From contig CM020618.1 of the NCBI GenBank assembly GCA_009829735.1, forward strand, positions 22,987,346 through 23,051,345: 64,000 nucleotides of DNA, written 5' to 3'. The notes beneath the pieces are model-generated. The model ran no database searches, was not told the origin of the DNA, and worked only from the letters and a program-made list of their open reading frames with translations. Positions 30,637 to 41,373 of the stretch are shown here, piece by piece. A program made the position numbers and the translations under genes. The stretch's first letter is position 1; each line of letters begins with the position of its first letter. The DNA comes from Pyropia yezoensis (Eukaryota > Rhodophyta > Bangiophyceae > Bangiales > Bangiaceae).

Positions 30637-32035
30637 CCGGGGGGGGGGGAGGGTGGCGGGTGGCTGGTAGAAGAGGGGGGGGCGGCATGGCGGCACTCGG
30701 CCGCAGCAGCTCCGCCAGACGAACAGCGCGCCACACAACAGAACCAACGAAAGTCACAGGTCAAGCCGAGTCTTTCACTGACTGCCATCCCACCGTCGCT
30801 TTCACACAATGACTCCCCCCACCCCGACAGCAAGGCGCCTGCCCGCCCCCCGGCGCCCCCCCTCCTGGCGCGCTACCCCATCCGCCGCTGGAACCCAGCT
30901 CCCGCACACAGGCGCCAGTCACCGCGGCCATGGCCGCGTACATCGCGTCGGCCGCCGCCCTGACCCGCAGCGGCTGCCGACCCCTCGGACCCCCCGCGGA
31001 CGGTCGACAAGCGTCTCCCCCGCCGGGCGGTCCAACCACCCACGCCCACTCCCCCCCCCCCCCCCCCCCCCCCCTACTAGCAACACCTAGGGTACCCGCC
31101 GAACTTCGGCCGGGTGGTGCTCCCCGTCGACGGCGCTCATGTGGAGGGCGCCGCGGCTGGCAAACATGGTCGTCAGCCGGACCAGCATTAGCAGCAGCTC
31201 TTGTGAGTCGGCGGTGGAGCGGGAAGGGGGGAGGAGAGGGGTGAGCAGGAGCGCGTCGACAAGACGGAGAGGAGTGGGGAGGGGGGGGGCAGCACCCCCC
31301 AGGATTGCGTCAGTATTTCCAAAACGGACGCTGTAACGACTTACTCGACAAGCTCGCAAGATGACCACCCCTCAGACTCTAAGGTTGCCAGTCGTTAAGA
31401 AAAGTCGTCAAACGAAAGTCGTTAAACGATAGTTAGATAGGTCTGATGCGTTGCACAAAAAAGAAACATGGAGGTTCTTCTCGGCTCGGGCCCGGGCAGG
31501 AGACCGGCCATGACGGGGTCGGCGGCAGCTATGCTGACAGAAAGATCACAGAGGCCCACGAGAACTCATGAGGTCCGTGTGTCTCCCGGCCGGTGTACCT
31601 CTCTCAGGGGCACCCTGGGTGAACCGGCGGCTATCGACCCTAAAATGCGGCCATCCTTTTCGCCCCTTTTTGCCCGGCTCGCGGGTCGGTCCGGGCCCAT
31701 GTGCTAACTGAGGCTTGGGAGAGGGGTGCTTGATTTTGCGGAGGAGCCCGGGGACGGCTGGAGGCCATTGTTTTGAGGACCTTTTTCCGTAAGTGGGTCC
31801 CTGTTTTCGAGAACGCTGTTCTTGGGGGAAATGTTCCATGTCATGGGCTCGTTTGATTGGTCCACGAAGAAGCCTGGTCCTCATGTGCCCCTTGCCTGTT
31901 CAGGCATCTCTGGCAGGGCCCTTCCCGCCTCTTGATGAAGGAGCCTCTCCCCCCCCGTCACCTCCTGGACCCCTCTCCTGGATTGGACGCATTGGGGAGA
32001 CAAATCGCCACCCGCCCCACGCCTGCCGCGGCGGT
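30637..32035. other. host stretch, low complexity, no supported gene
   Basis: Contains poly-C/G tracts (31051-31073) and short frames on both strands with biased composition. Around 31380-31440 there are several gtcgttaa/gtcgtcaaacg words. A CCAAT-type word (tgattggtccacg) lies near 31855. Confidence 0.45.
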
Positions 32036-32967
32036 CCCCGCGCAGCGGGTCTTAAACCGTGTATCTTATTTTCCGTGCCGGCACGTGCGCGCACTGTCAA
32101 ATGCGTGTTCGGGCGTCGCCGCTTCTGCAAGCCGTAAAATTTCACATTGCCTGCGGAGCACGCCTTGGCATCATGTAAAACGCTGCAGGGCATGCACATT
32201 TCGAGGTGGGGCCCGAACTGCGCAGAACATGGGGCTTGCGGCTGCCTCCGCACAACACGTGAATGAAATTAGCCGTGCCGTGCACACCATAACTCGTTCG
32301 TGCAAGAAACGTGCTGTAGCATAGCAGCCCCAATTCTCATATCGCTGTGCTACGGATCAGCTGACGCGCGCAACTGGGCGGTGAGTCCTTGGAAGTGCGC
32401 TGGACGCACTCTGAGGGGGGAGGGCACGTCGGAACATGCGCCTGTGCGACGAAAACGATCGCGCAGCACATGAGAGTTGCACAAACCCTGCACAGCACGT
32501 GTTCAAAAAATGCAAAAATAGCGCTCCGTTGCACGTGCAAGCACAAGTGGAGAGCACGGGTTGCGCGAAATTTCGACAGGAACGAGTATCGAGTAGCAGT
32601 GCCTGAAACGAACGGGACAGCGGGCTGGTCATGCGCTGCAGGCCGAAATGCGCGATCCTGCAAACAGGCGCATTTCTCGTGAAAAGGGGCCTGCAACAGT
32701 CTGCAAAAAAGAGGCGATCTCGGCCGCTGCAGAACGAATATGACCGTTCTTTACATGAGAAGGTAGGCCTTGTCGTCCTGATGACGGTCGTCGAGGAGAG
32801 AAAAAAAAAACGAGTAGGAAGCACGGTCATAACGCGGCCGTGCGCGCTCTTGCACGCGGAAATCGGGCTTTACGGGGCCCCTGGGCGCCCCCCTGCAATC
32901 CCGTGCACGCCTGTTCGGGCCCGATGCACGGAAAATAAGATACATGGTTTTAGATCCGCTGCGCCGA
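32036..32967. mobile_element. inverted-repeat element of unknown class
   Basis: The block gcgcagcgggtcttaaaccg with its continuation gtatcttattttccgtgc (32041-32078) recurs in inverted form at 32925-32962 with a few changes. The interior, near 890 bases, is AT-richer than its surroundings and rich in gcacgtg-like words, with frames on both strands that show no domain. No target duplication was found, so mobility is inferred from the inverted ends only. Confidence 0.45.
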
Positions 32968-34717
32968 TGCCGGATCTTCGGCGGGGCACCTTCCGTGCAC
33001 AGAGGGCGGCGCCCGGGAGCAGGGCCCAGAGGGACATTTGTCCGCACGCGCCAACGTGCGCGACCAGTGGGGGCGATGGGGAGCGCGCCCCGCGCATCTG
33101 TGGCATGGGGGTGGTGATGCATCGTCTTGTAGGAGAGGCAGGCAGCACAAAGGCCCTTGCTGCTTTTTTGTCCGTAAAGCAGATTGTGTCTTTCCCGAGA
33201 CCCCTCAAAAACAGCTCCAGCAACGCCCTGCTCCCGCTTTACCTCACATCCTCTCTTCCCACCCGCACCAAGCCAAGTGCTCAGCCAATCCAAACAGCTC
33301 CCGCTTGCCCGGGAGAGCCTCCGCGTCCACCTCGCAGCCACCCTGAGCTCGACCGGGGTATGCCTGCCCCCCCTACAACAACAAAATCAGCGCCGGCGGC
33401 GCCAGTACAACCGCCACCATCGATGCCGTCGCCCACCCCGTTCCATGTACAACAGTTACTTGACCCCAGCTGCCGTGCCCCTAGGCCGCCTAGAGCTCTC
33501 CCCATTCCCCCGCTCCCTCCCTCCAACTATCAACCCAACCGCCATTGAACAGCGCGTGCCGCTGTCGCGGGCACCCTCCCTCTATCAAAAACCATCCCCG
33601 CCGCCGTCACCAGGCGCCCCCCCCTATCCCCCAACAAAAAAGGTAGTCTACCTCTGCCCCTCTCTCCCCCCAAAAGTCGTAGCCATGACCGCTGCTGCAG
33701 CCGCGGTCACCATGGCCACCTCGTCGACCACGGTGGCCGCCACCATGGGCACCGAGGCGTGCGGGGTCGCCCCCTCCGCGGGCACCGGCACAGGCAGTGT
33801 GGCGACCACCTCCGCCTCGGCCGCCGGGCCGGCCGCCACAGCAGCTGACGCCACCAGCGTCCTCGCCGTCCCTGCCGCCGCCGTCTTCGCCGCCGTCCCC
33901 CCCCCCCGCCCCAACACGCCGTCATCGCTGCTGCCGTGGATACCGCCGCCGCCGCTGACGTCGCCGAGCCCCCCCGCCTCCCCCCCCCAAAACGCCGTCG
34001 TCGCTGCTGCTGTCCATTCCGCCGCCGCCGCTGACGCCGCCGCCGCCATCACCCCCCCCCCCCAAAAAACTCGTCGTCGCCGCCGCCACCGCCGCCGCCA
34101 CCATCGCCGTCGCTGCCGCCGCCACCGCCGTCCCCCCCTCCCCCCGGCAAACTCGCCGTCGTCGCCGCTGCCGCCGACGTGGCCACCGCCGCCGACGTCG
34201 GCGCCGCCGCAGCCGCCGCCGCCGCCGCCGCCGCCGACGCCGCTGCCACCGACGCCACCGCCGCCGTCGCCGCCGTCGCTGCCGCTGCCGCCGCCGTCGT
34301 CGCCATTGTCGTCGTCGTCGTCAGCGTCGTCGTCGCTGTGCTCGCCATCGTCGACGCTGCCCTCGGCACCGGCCCGACCCCCTGTGTCGTGGCCTACACC
34401 ACGGCGTGTACCCCCCTCCCGCTGTCCCACTTGATGAGCACGTCGGCAGGGTTTTCCGAAAGGGACCCACCACCGCTCATGTGGGACCATTACACCGGGA
34501 AATACCTTCAACGCACCTGATTGGCTGAGGCCTGTGGCCCGAAGGTTCTCGGAGGAATGAGAAAAAAACGCTCCGTGTACTGTATCTTTGTTCTGCAACG
34601 TACCGTAGATATGTATCACATTTAAAAACCGGACCAAATGATCCGAAATGATCATACGTAATTTGTTATGATCCGGTCGGGATGTGTAATAGAGACTGAG
34701 TATATAATATATACATA
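32968..34717. other. low-complexity GC stretch with long biased frames
   Basis: A + frame (33184-34434) and a - frame (33648-34721) overlap over most of their length. Both are dominated by Pro/Ala/Ser or Gly/Ala/Asp from gcc/gtc triplet repeats, so neither can be chosen. A Val/Ala hydrophobic run (34270-34365) continues into the more ordinary VVAYTTACTPLPLSHLMSTS (about 34387-34446), ending at 34520. This could be a terminal exon, but support is weak. A CCAAT-type word (tgattggctgagg) lies near 34520 and an AT-rich patch covers 34600-34717. Confidence 0.4.
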
Positions 34718-35540
34718 TCAATGGAAGCCCCCCCCAGGGCGAGAGGGGGGGCTAATAGCGAAGCTTTGCACACAGAGCAGGACTTCGTCATCGATACCAC
34801 TGTACTGAAATGGCAATCGCAAAATACCCAACTCCCTCCTCGAGAAAGCCACGTGGTAGAGGCAACGTGGAACACGAACCGGCTCGGTGGTTGGCGCCGC
34901 GGGGGTGTTTGATGGGCGCCGCGGGCTGGCAGCCGCCGTCTGGGGGGGGGCGGCTGTAGTCGCGCGAGAGGTCAGCTTCTGACGGGGGGCAGGCGATCGC
35001 TGCCTTGCGTGGTGGCTGGGTGAAGCGGTGTGGTGCGGCTTCGATCCAAGTGAAGGGCGGGTGTGGCTGGGTGAGTAGTGACGGAGGGTGCTTCGGGGCG
35101 GCGGGGGGGGACAGGTATAGCATTCCACGGGGCGTCCTGCTGGCGGCTGGCGGTGCCTGGTGGGGCGGGTTGTCGGCGGGGGGGTGGGGGAGTATCAATA
35201 CTACGTGGGGAGGCAGCCTGCTGCTGAAGGAGACGTCGGCCACGGGCTGTTGCAGCCGCGCACCCAGGGGCGTTGGCGACCGGCTGGCAATGGCCAGCCG
35301 GGGCGATGTATTGGAGTAAATTCGTACAGATGTACGAGGCAGACGAAAGAGGAAGAACGAGTAAAAACAGAAGGCCGCGCCGCTGTGTTGTTCTTCTTGC
35401 TTGCGCGCCCCCAAGGGAGCGGCCGCCCATTTGAACACCATTACATGCCCGTTCTAAATTTCTCTCAGACTTTCTGTCCCTGGACTTGTACAGAGCTTCG
35501 CTATGAGCTCCCCTTGCGGCCGGGGGGGGGCTCCCATTGA
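34718..35540. mobile_element. inverted-repeat element (ends TCAATGG...CCATTGA)
   Basis: The first about 65 bases (TCAATGGAAGCCCCCCCC, then TAGCGAAGCTTTGCACA) match the complement of the last about 65 (TCAATGGGAGCCCCCCCC, then TAGCGAAGCTCTGTACA) with scattered differences. Element length is 823 bases. No clear target duplication. A similar word (TAGCGAAGCTCCTCTGTGAAG) occurs at 48679-48699. The frames inside are Pro/Arg-rich and unconvincing. Confidence 0.5.
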
Positions 35541-37246
35541 CCCGGATACTCACTACAATGGGCGTGGTCACCTCTGGCCGGCGGGTGGTGCTGGCGCATG
35601 ACCTCGTCCACGGCGAGGAGCCGCCGGTCTGGCACCCCGCGGGGGGGCCCCCCGTCGACGCTGCCGTGGCTGCCGCCAGGCGCGCAGTCGGCCTCCGCCT
35701 GTGCCAGTCCCTGCGGCGGGCGGATGGGCCAGGCGGGCGGATCCCGCTGGCCAGACCGGCACCCCCACCCGCCGCGGGCTGGCGGCAGCCCGCAGGGATG
35801 GCTCGCCCGGTTCGGGCCAGGGGGGACGCTGGCGGGGCGCCCCTCCCTCCCCCCCTCCCCCCCCTTCGGTGGCGGCCGGGCGAGTGGGCGGTGCGCTCGA
35901 CCACTGCCACGCGCGCTCCCCCCTGCTGCCAAGAGAGCACAAGGATCCCCGCGAGCGGCGTCCCCGCCCGCGGATGGCCGTGCCCCAAGCGTCGGCTGTG
36001 GAGCGGGCGGCGACGGCGGCTGTCCCCTGCGCGGGGCGTCCGGCGGGGGGTCGTGCGGGGGGGGGGGGGGTAGGGGGGGGGACGGCCCGTTGCCGCCAGC
36101 CGGCGGTCTGCCCCCGCGGGTGGGGGCGCTGGTGGCGGCGGCGGCGGCCCCATCCGTGGGTGGCCGTGCCCCAAGCGTCGGCTGTGGAGCGGGCGGCGAC
36201 GGCGGCTGTCCCCTGCGCGGGGCGTCCGGCGGGGGGTCGTGCTGGGGGGGGGGGGGAGGGGGGGGGGACGGCCCGTTGCCGGCGGCCGGCGGCCTGCCCC
36301 CGCGGGTGGGGGCGCTGGTGGCGGCGGCGGCGGCCCCACCTGTGGATGGTCGTGGCCAGCTGGCGTGTGGCGACGCGGCTACGCAGGCTGCTTAGCCGCC
36401 TTGAGGGGCTGCCAAGGGGGAAGGGGGGGGGTGCTTGACGGCCGGCTTCGCGGCCCGCCGGAGGGGCATCGCCCGTGGACCTGTCGGTGGCGGGGGCAGC
36501 CTCGGTCGACGCCGCGCCGTTGCCTTCCCCCCCCCCCTGCGCTGGCACCTGCTGCCCCTTTCTTTGCTGCGGACGCCCCCGCTCAAGACCACGGGCGGGC
36601 GCGGCCCGGTCGTCTGGGCACCTGCGCTTGGCGCCGCCGCCGGCAGCAGCGGCGCGGGTGTGCGCCGGTGCGTCGTCTCCGCAACGGCGGCAGGGGAGGG
36701 GAGGCCGCCTCCGCGCGCGCCCGCCACAGCGGCGGTGGCGCCCTCATTCCGGCCGCAACCGCCTGCGGTCGCCCCCTCTCCGGTAGCGGCCGCCCGTTCC
36801 TCACCCCAGAGCGGTGGCGTCGCGCGTGGCAGCTGTGGGGGGGCCACCGGGGGGTGGTTGCCCACCCCCCGACAGCAGCATGCGGCCGCCTCCGCCCTCC
36901 CTGCGCACGCACCGACTCTCTGCTTCCGTTGCCCCGACGGGTACGGCCGGCGCGCCGGCTGCCGTCGCCGCCGCCGCCCGCCACTCGCCACTTCCGCCCC
37001 AGCCGCCGCCGTGGCGCCGCCGCTCGTCTCCCCGTCGACGGCGGCGCGGGCCGCCGCGACGGGCGCTGAGGCGGCCATGAGGGGGCCAGCGGGGGGCGGT
37101 CGATTTTGTGTCATGTGCCCGCGGCGCTGGGAGTGCTGCACTGCGGGCCTGTATTTTGAACGCAACTTGCATGTTTATCCCTCTCTCTCGCAACGCGCAT
37201 GTGTACCCCTCTCTCTCCTCACGTGACCACAACCGTGTCAGGACAA
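35541..37246. other. GC-rich stretch, no supported gene
   Basis: Long overlapping frames in several phases on both strands, all Gly/Arg/Pro/Ala biased. Holds the 186-base tandem repeat. ctctctct-type pyrimidine blocks lie at 37176-37220, beside the end of the hypothetical gene. Confidence 0.5.
35975..36346. repeat. two-copy 186-base tandem repeat
   Basis: Copies at 35975-36160 and 36161-36346 both start tggccgtgccccaagcgtcg and share nearly all of their sequence, including a G-run near the middle. High similarity suggests a recent duplication. Confidence 0.85.
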
Positions 37247-38600
37247 TCACAGACGGCGGGCCGACACGTCGGTCGTGTCGGCCGACCCACTATAAGATGT
37301 AATCATGTCGCCACCACCAGAGGCGCCAGGTGCCGCGTCAACAGGCGCACCCGCAGGCGACCTGTCCTCCTCCTCCTCCTCCGCCTCCTCCTCACCCGCG
37401 CGACGGGCGGCGGCGCCCAGCAGTGCGGAAGTTGGTGAGGCCGTGCTTTCGTCCGCCACGAGGTCAACGACAGCGTCCGCCGCGGCGCCGACGTCCACGG
37501 GCACGAGGTCGTAGAACACGTTGTTGGCACCGGGCTCCGCATGTGCCATCCATTCGCGGGCGATGCGGTCTGCCTCCAGGGTAGGCACGGGGGTGGAGAC
37601 CATAGGGACCCACCAGTATGTCTGGTTATAGGTCATGCCTGTCGTGAAATTGACCTCTTTGAACACACCCTCGACGGTCGCCCCGTCACCGAAGTGGAAG
37701 GCTCGGGAAGCGTTGGACGGGCTGCAGAGTGACGGAAATAGCACGTCGGTGAGGGTGACGCGGTTTAGCTCCCCCAAGAGGTTTGACAGGTTCCGCGACG
37801 GCATGGTGAGCATGGCGTGCTCGCCGACGCGGTCGACGACCTGCACTGAGGATGTCGCGCCCATGGACCGGATCGTCTGCATGTTGAGGGTGAGGACGGA
37901 CGAAAAGACACACCACGGAGGCAAAGACTTCGCCCAGGCCAGCGGGATGGGAAGGGAGTCCATGAAAATGCCGGGGCAGCCTGTCGGCGCCACCGCCAGC
38001 ACCATGTTGCTAGCGGCGCGGAGGGTGTGCGGCTCCGGCTGCGACAGCATGGCGGTGTGCACCTTCACGGTGACGACCTGTAGCGGTTGACGAGTGACAA
38101 AAAAGAACAAGCCGAGAGAGCACCAAAAAAGACATCCGCTTAAAATACCAATGTAGCGATTCATCCATGCATCGAAAATTAGTTAGGCACGGTCTCCTCC
38201 AATGATCAATGGCAACCATACCAATACCAATAATAAAATACGAGTCGATAGAAACGCAGCGGGGGAGCAAAAAAAATCGTACGTCTCCGATCTTGCACAC
38301 GCCGCGCTCAATGCAGGCGAGGAAGTGACGATTCTGGTCCGGCGTCAAAAGCAGCTTAAGTGGCGCGGTTGCGTCGTAAAAAATCACAGCGCCACCCTTG
38401 CTGTACTCGGCGAGGGAGCGTGCTGTCATGCCCGGCGGCAGAAAAGCGGATGAAAGGCAGGCCGAGAACGACAGGTTGCCGACGAAGGTGCTGGCGACCG
38501 CGGAGAGCTTGGGCACCGTGAACACGCGGCCAGGAGACGCCTGGGAACGCGGGTGCTGTGAGCCCCGCGCAAGAAACTTATTGATGGGCCCGGTCACCAT
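37247..38600 (-). CDS. hypothetical protein, two exons
   Basis: Exon 1 38283-38600, intron 38078-38282 (GTACGA...CTACAG, 205 bases, phase 0), exon 2 37247-38077; 382 residues. Composition is ordinary, unlike the shadow frames nearby. Exon 1 starts MVTGPINKFLARGSQ; exon 2 has mixed alpha/beta-like sequence (WWVPMVSTPVPTLEAD, NNVFYDLVPVDV) and a disordered C-terminus with an acidic EEEAEEEEED run. No signal peptide or known domain recognised. A TATA box at 38722-38730 and CCAAT words upstream support it as a transcribed host gene. The right arm of the inverted duplication repeats it from 56862 until the N gap. Confidence 0.7.
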
Positions 38601-38721
38601 GATGGGGAGGAGGGTGGAAACGGGTGGAGGAGAGGTGTGTGGATCACTGCGAGAAGTGGCGCGCAAAGCACGGTACGTTACGGTCGTGGGGGGGATCCGC
38701 ACCGCTGACCGCCGTGAGAAC

Positions 38722-38730
38722 CTATTTATA
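38722..38730 (-). promoter_or_regulatory. TATA box of the hypothetical gene
   Basis: Reads TATAAATAG on the minus strand, about 122 bases before the start codon at 38600. CCAAT words in sense orientation lie farther upstream (near 38976 gtccaatcac and near 39105 agccaatgag). The same arrangement recurs in the right arm (56729-56737). Confidence 0.65.
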
Positions 38731-39185
38731 GTGCGGCCTGGGGAAGAAAAAACCGCACCCGTACTGGCCGCGCACAGCTGGACAGCAGCGCTGCTGAACG
38801 GGTTGTGGAAGACACCGGAGCGGAGGTCGTGGGCGGACAGAGGGGCCGACCAAAATATCTGGTCGAGTCGTGCGGCCGGCCTCGGCTGCCAATCAACTGT
38901 CAAGGCCCGAAAGCATGGTTGTTTTTTTTTTTTGCTTTTCATCATTGCATACGACCGTCTCTGCGTTGTTTGCTTGTGATTGGACAACGCCGACATCGTG
39001 CATCACGGTGCCGCGTGGTGCCCAGTTGCCGAGTGTTCGCACTAAAGTGGTGGAAGCCAGGAATCACAGCATACTATTTGAGATTTGTTTTCTAAGAATT
39101 CTCATTGGCTGATGAATTTGAGCCCGACACGCTGTGTCCGCGGCAACGCGACATGGCGGACAGCACGGGGACGAGCTGGGGCGAC

Positions 39186-39425
39186 CTAAAGTACTCTGTT
39201 GGTTGGTGGTCGGGTGGTGGTCCGGCACAGTGGGCTCACGGAACCATGCAGCACCCGCCCGAAGACCGTACAGATGTTGGCGATGAGGGGGATGAACGCA
39301 CCGTGGCTGGTGCCGAGGATTGCCCACCGGGTGATCATAAAAGTTTGGGCGGGGACCGTGGCGAGCCTGTACGTGCTGACCCGAGGGTCCGACAGCGCTA
39401 TGGTCCTTGGCGGGTGAGAGTGCAT
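39186..39425 (-). other. possible gene fragment with a hydrophobic segment
   Basis: A 79-codon frame between the helicase stop and the hypothetical gene's promoter, with a hydrophobic stretch (FMITRWAILGTSHGAFIPLI). It is repeated in the right arm at 56028-56267. It could be a host fragment captured near the Helitron 3' end or a chance frame; the complementary strand is also open. No family recognised. Confidence 0.25.
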
Positions 39426-39528
39426 CGGGGCTGGCGTCGTCGGTTAACGGCAGGCAGGAGCGGAGCGTTCAGTGTCTGCAGCCATGAGCGATGCCGGCGA
39501 AGGTCGGAAAAGTACAGGCGTGGTGCCG

Positions 39529-41319
39529 CTATGAACGGTTGCGAAAGTGCTCCATATGATTTGAAATCATATCGATTTCTCGCTTGTGTTTCTCAATGTC
39601 GTTCCACGTCAGCGGTCGGACAAGCGCCAGATGTCGCAGTTCTTGAACCCTTGACAATGCGACGTACACAGAACATGCAGCTCGGAATCGGATGGCGTCC
39701 ATAACAATCCCTGGCAGAGTCAGAGATTGTACTTTATGAACCGTTGAGGCGTGTGCCGGAACGAGTGGTAGCTGCCACAGAACTGCTGAGTAAGGCTTCA
39801 CAATGTAGAACTTGCGAGCTTCGATGGCAATCACTCGAGGTGCCTTCTGCGAAATGGAAGGACCGCGGTAGCAACCTTCATCCAATTGCAAGATGATTAC
39901 AGGGAGGTCGATAACATCTGAGCTTTCTGCCATGCGAGAGGCGGCGGCTTGACGACTCTCATGTGGGTCCACCGTGGGCGAACTGAACACCTCCATGACA
40001 GTCCCGCAAGCCCCATTGTACAGATTGAGTTCCACACAAATATTCTCATTCAAGCGTACTCGATCACCTTTAAAAGTGCAGAACGCGTTCGCAATGAATT
40101 TTTCGCTTGCTCCAGCCGTCCGATGCCGTGTCAAGCACCTGGAAATAATTTGGGCTTGGTCAGCCCTCGTCAGGCCCTCTTTTGTTTTTCTGCTGAGCTT
40201 CACGTGCGTCCACACCCTGACCGTTCTTTTTTCTTCTGCATTACTGTTGGCTGCCTGGCATGCAGCCAGCAGCATCGCCTCGTTATGCATCACAGCCTCA
40301 CGGTTCGTCCCCACGACTAAGACCGCCTCTTTGAACGCCTCAGAGGAGGCCTGTCCTTGTGGCTGTAGCACCCTCTTGTTTATCAGATCAATATCATCTT
40401 GCGTGGATTCTCCAACCCGCAGTCGCGATAGAACTTCATAAAACGGACCAAAATTTCTTTGGCCAATTGATAGCTCAAAGAACTCGTCAGGCTCCAAGTA
40501 GTACTCACGTCCGAAAAGTTCTTTCACGCTCAAGCCACGCTCATTGTTCCTTGGCCACAACGTCTTGCCTCCAACTGGACCCAGTTGGTATGGATCTCCA
40601 GCCATTATCACGTATAGTCCAGCAAAAGGCACGTGCTTTTTGTGTGGGAATATGTTGCCCAGTCGGGCACTGATCTCGTACAGATTTTGTGGAGATAGAA
40701 AACTTATTTCGTCTATGACAAGCACAGCTACGTCCTGCCAATCCCGCTGGAGCCGTGTCAAGGACGCGTCAGCTATGTCACATTCAATGTTCCTCCCCTT
40801 TATTTCGAGCGCATTATGTAACGTCATACCGCCGATGTTGGCTGCGGCAACACCCGTATATGCAGTCTTGACAAGTGTGGAGTGACGAGGCCGGAAAATA
40901 CTGGTGTCTTTGTCTGCCTTGTCAGTCGCACGGATATCTAACATCATGCCGATTGTGTCGATCAAATACGACTTTCCAGTGCCTCCGGGGCCTATGAGAA
41001 CAACGCGTTTCGAAGTCGTTCCGCCGATGAGATCAGAGTGGACGGTGTCGTATACTTTCCTCTGCTCAGAATTTAACGAATCGACCCTGTCTCTAAGAAG
41101 TGCCCAAGGGTCAGGTGCTGAGGGCTCAATTCCATCACCATTTTGTTCTTCATCGCTTTCCATACGGCCTTTGCAGGCGAGAATATTATTCGTCAGCTCG
41201 ATTGCGCGCCGGGCTTGTGGTGTTTGTGTGTGGCGAGTGCGGCTGATGCGCGTCCCTGGCATGGTCATTTGCTCGAGAGACGGCAACCCAGTTGGATCTG
41301 TATCCAATCTCACGTCCAT
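39529..41319 (-). CDS. Helitron PIF1-type helicase, left copy
   Basis: 596 residues, identical as translated to the copy at 54134-55924. Walker A GPGGTGKSYL near residue 110, Walker B VLVIDEISFLS, AGDPYQLGPV, SIGQRN, ASTVHKVQSLTLPG and YVALSRVQELRH near 550 are the SF1B motifs of the PIF1/RRM3 group found in Helitrons. It unwinds DNA during rolling-circle transposition. The upstream frame (Rep) is continuous with it except for one in-frame TAG. Confidence 0.93.
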   Translation of the reverse strand: MDVRLDTDPTGLPSLEQMTMPGTRISRTRHTQTPQARRAIELTNNILACKGRMESDEEQNGDGIEPSAPDPWALLRDRVDSLNSEQRKVYDTVHSDLIGGTTSKRVVLIGPGGTGKSYLIDTIGMMLDIRATDKADKDTSIFRPRHSTLVKTAYTGVAAANIGGMTLHNALEIKGRNIECDIADASLTRLQRDWQDVAVLVIDEISFLSPQNLYEISARLGNIFPHKKHVPFAGLYVIMAGDPYQLGPVGGKTLWPRNNERGLSVKELFGREYYLEPDEFFELSIGQRNFGPFYEVLSRLRVGESTQDDIDLINKRVLQPQGQASSEAFKEAVLVVGTNREAVMHNEAMLLAACQAANSNAEEKRTVRVWTHVKLSRKTKEGLTRADQAQIISRCLTRHRTAGASEKFIANAFCTFKGDRVRLNENICVELNLYNGACGTVMEVFSSPTVDPHESRQAAASRMAESSDVIDLPVIILQLDEGCYRGPSISQKAPRVIAIEARKFYIVKPYSAVLWQLPLVPAHASTVHKVQSLTLPGIVMDAIRFRAACSVYVALSRVQELRHLALVRPLTWNDIEKHKREIDMISNHMEHFRNRS

Positions 41320-41373
41320 ATCTCGCTCGTCAACATCATTTACACGTGCATCCCATTTTTCATCTCCTTCATC

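Noticed and set aside
33184-34721. 416- and 357-codon frames on opposite strands
   Set aside because: Triplet-repeat low complexity in all phases. Neither strand is favoured and no start or splice pattern is convincing.
34972-36548. 455-codon and 326-codon minus-strand Pro-rich frames
   Set aside because: They follow the 186-base tandem repeat and G tracts and have no ordinary protein sequence.
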